Assembly: GCF_009865385.1 (NCBI RefSeq)
Contig: NZ_WWJT01000451.1
Location: 1-35,383 of the forward strand
Origin: Streptomyces sp. SID486
Lineage (GTDB): Bacteria > Actinomycetota > Actinomycetes > Streptomycetales > Streptomycetaceae
Direction: 5' to 3'
DNA length: 35,383 nt
Part shown: positions 35,378 through 35,383 of the stretch, in pieces
How positions within the stretch are numbered: the first letter of the stretch is position 1
Layout of the letters: the number at the start of each line of letters is the position of its first letter
Program-made: the position numbers and the translations under genes
The notes under the pieces: model-generated
What the model was told of the DNA's origin: nothing
Seen by the model: only the letters and a program-made list of their open reading frames with translations
Databases searched by the model: none

Positions 35378-35383
35378 GGCGTC

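Larger units (their letters stand above)
35035..35383 (-). promoter_or_regulatory. rRNA operon leader and promoter region (continues past the window)
   Basis: Upstream of 16S on the minus strand lies the conserved leader with TTGAGAACTCAACAGCGTGC, seen in many actinobacterial 16S leaders. Above it is a purine-rich stretch with repeated promoter elements. More promoters probably lie beyond the window edge. Confidence 0.75.

Overview
The window is high-GC DNA from a streptomycete chromosome. The evidence is strongly GC-biased third codon positions, frequent GTG/TTG starts, the developmental pair bldN-rsbN, a glutaredoxin-rex-hemA-hemC-hemD cluster and a 16S-23S-5S rRNA operon without spacer tRNAs. 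The sequences match my memory of the core Streptomyces chromosome around bldN, with short accessory stretches between core genes. I found no defence, phage, IS or CRISPR system.

Layout. 1-4.4 kb: the 3' end of an unrecognised acidic protein, a class I lysyl-tRNA synthetase (-) and divergent argS (+). 4.4-9.4 kb: a WYL-type regulator divergent from a glyoxalase-fold protein with a palindrome between them, a DUF4253 protein, and a membrane-anchored XRE regulator divergent from a DUF4232 lipoprotein. 9.4-17.6 kb: heme biosynthesis on the minus strand (hemB, then rex-hemA-hemC-hemD read right to left with 4-bp ATGA overlaps), interrupted by a divergent oxidoreductase/TetR pair with its own operator. 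A near-perfect Rex operator lies before rex, and a GTG-N6-GTCAC palindrome fitting the Streptomyces Crp consensus lies further upstream.

17.8-22 kb: glutaredoxin-like protein, HAD-IB phosphatase with a C-terminal membrane segment, the developmental ECF sigma factor bldN and its anti-sigma gene rsbN, which has an ECF-type promoter of its own. 22-29.8 kb (all minus): a PlsC-like acyltransferase, an atypical SDR, the 32-residue ribosomal protein bS22, a small excisionase-type DNA-binding protein (bdtA), a phosphatase-like protein, the AcuC deacetylase, an MFS transporter, a VC0807-like membrane protein and a HAD-IA phosphatase. 29.8-35.4 kb: terminator, 5S, 23S and 16S rRNA (minus) and the start of the rRNA leader with repeated promoter elements.

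Three features stand out beyond the gene list. First, nine genes have a TANNNT hexamer exactly 6-7 nt before the start codon and no evident Shine-Dalgarno sequence, a consistent signature of leaderless mRNAs. Second, hemC carries an in-frame palindromic element that resembles a dispersed Streptomyces intergenic repeat and adds about 16 residues to the enzyme. Third, short tandem repeats sit just behind several stop codons, and in three cases include the stop codon itself.
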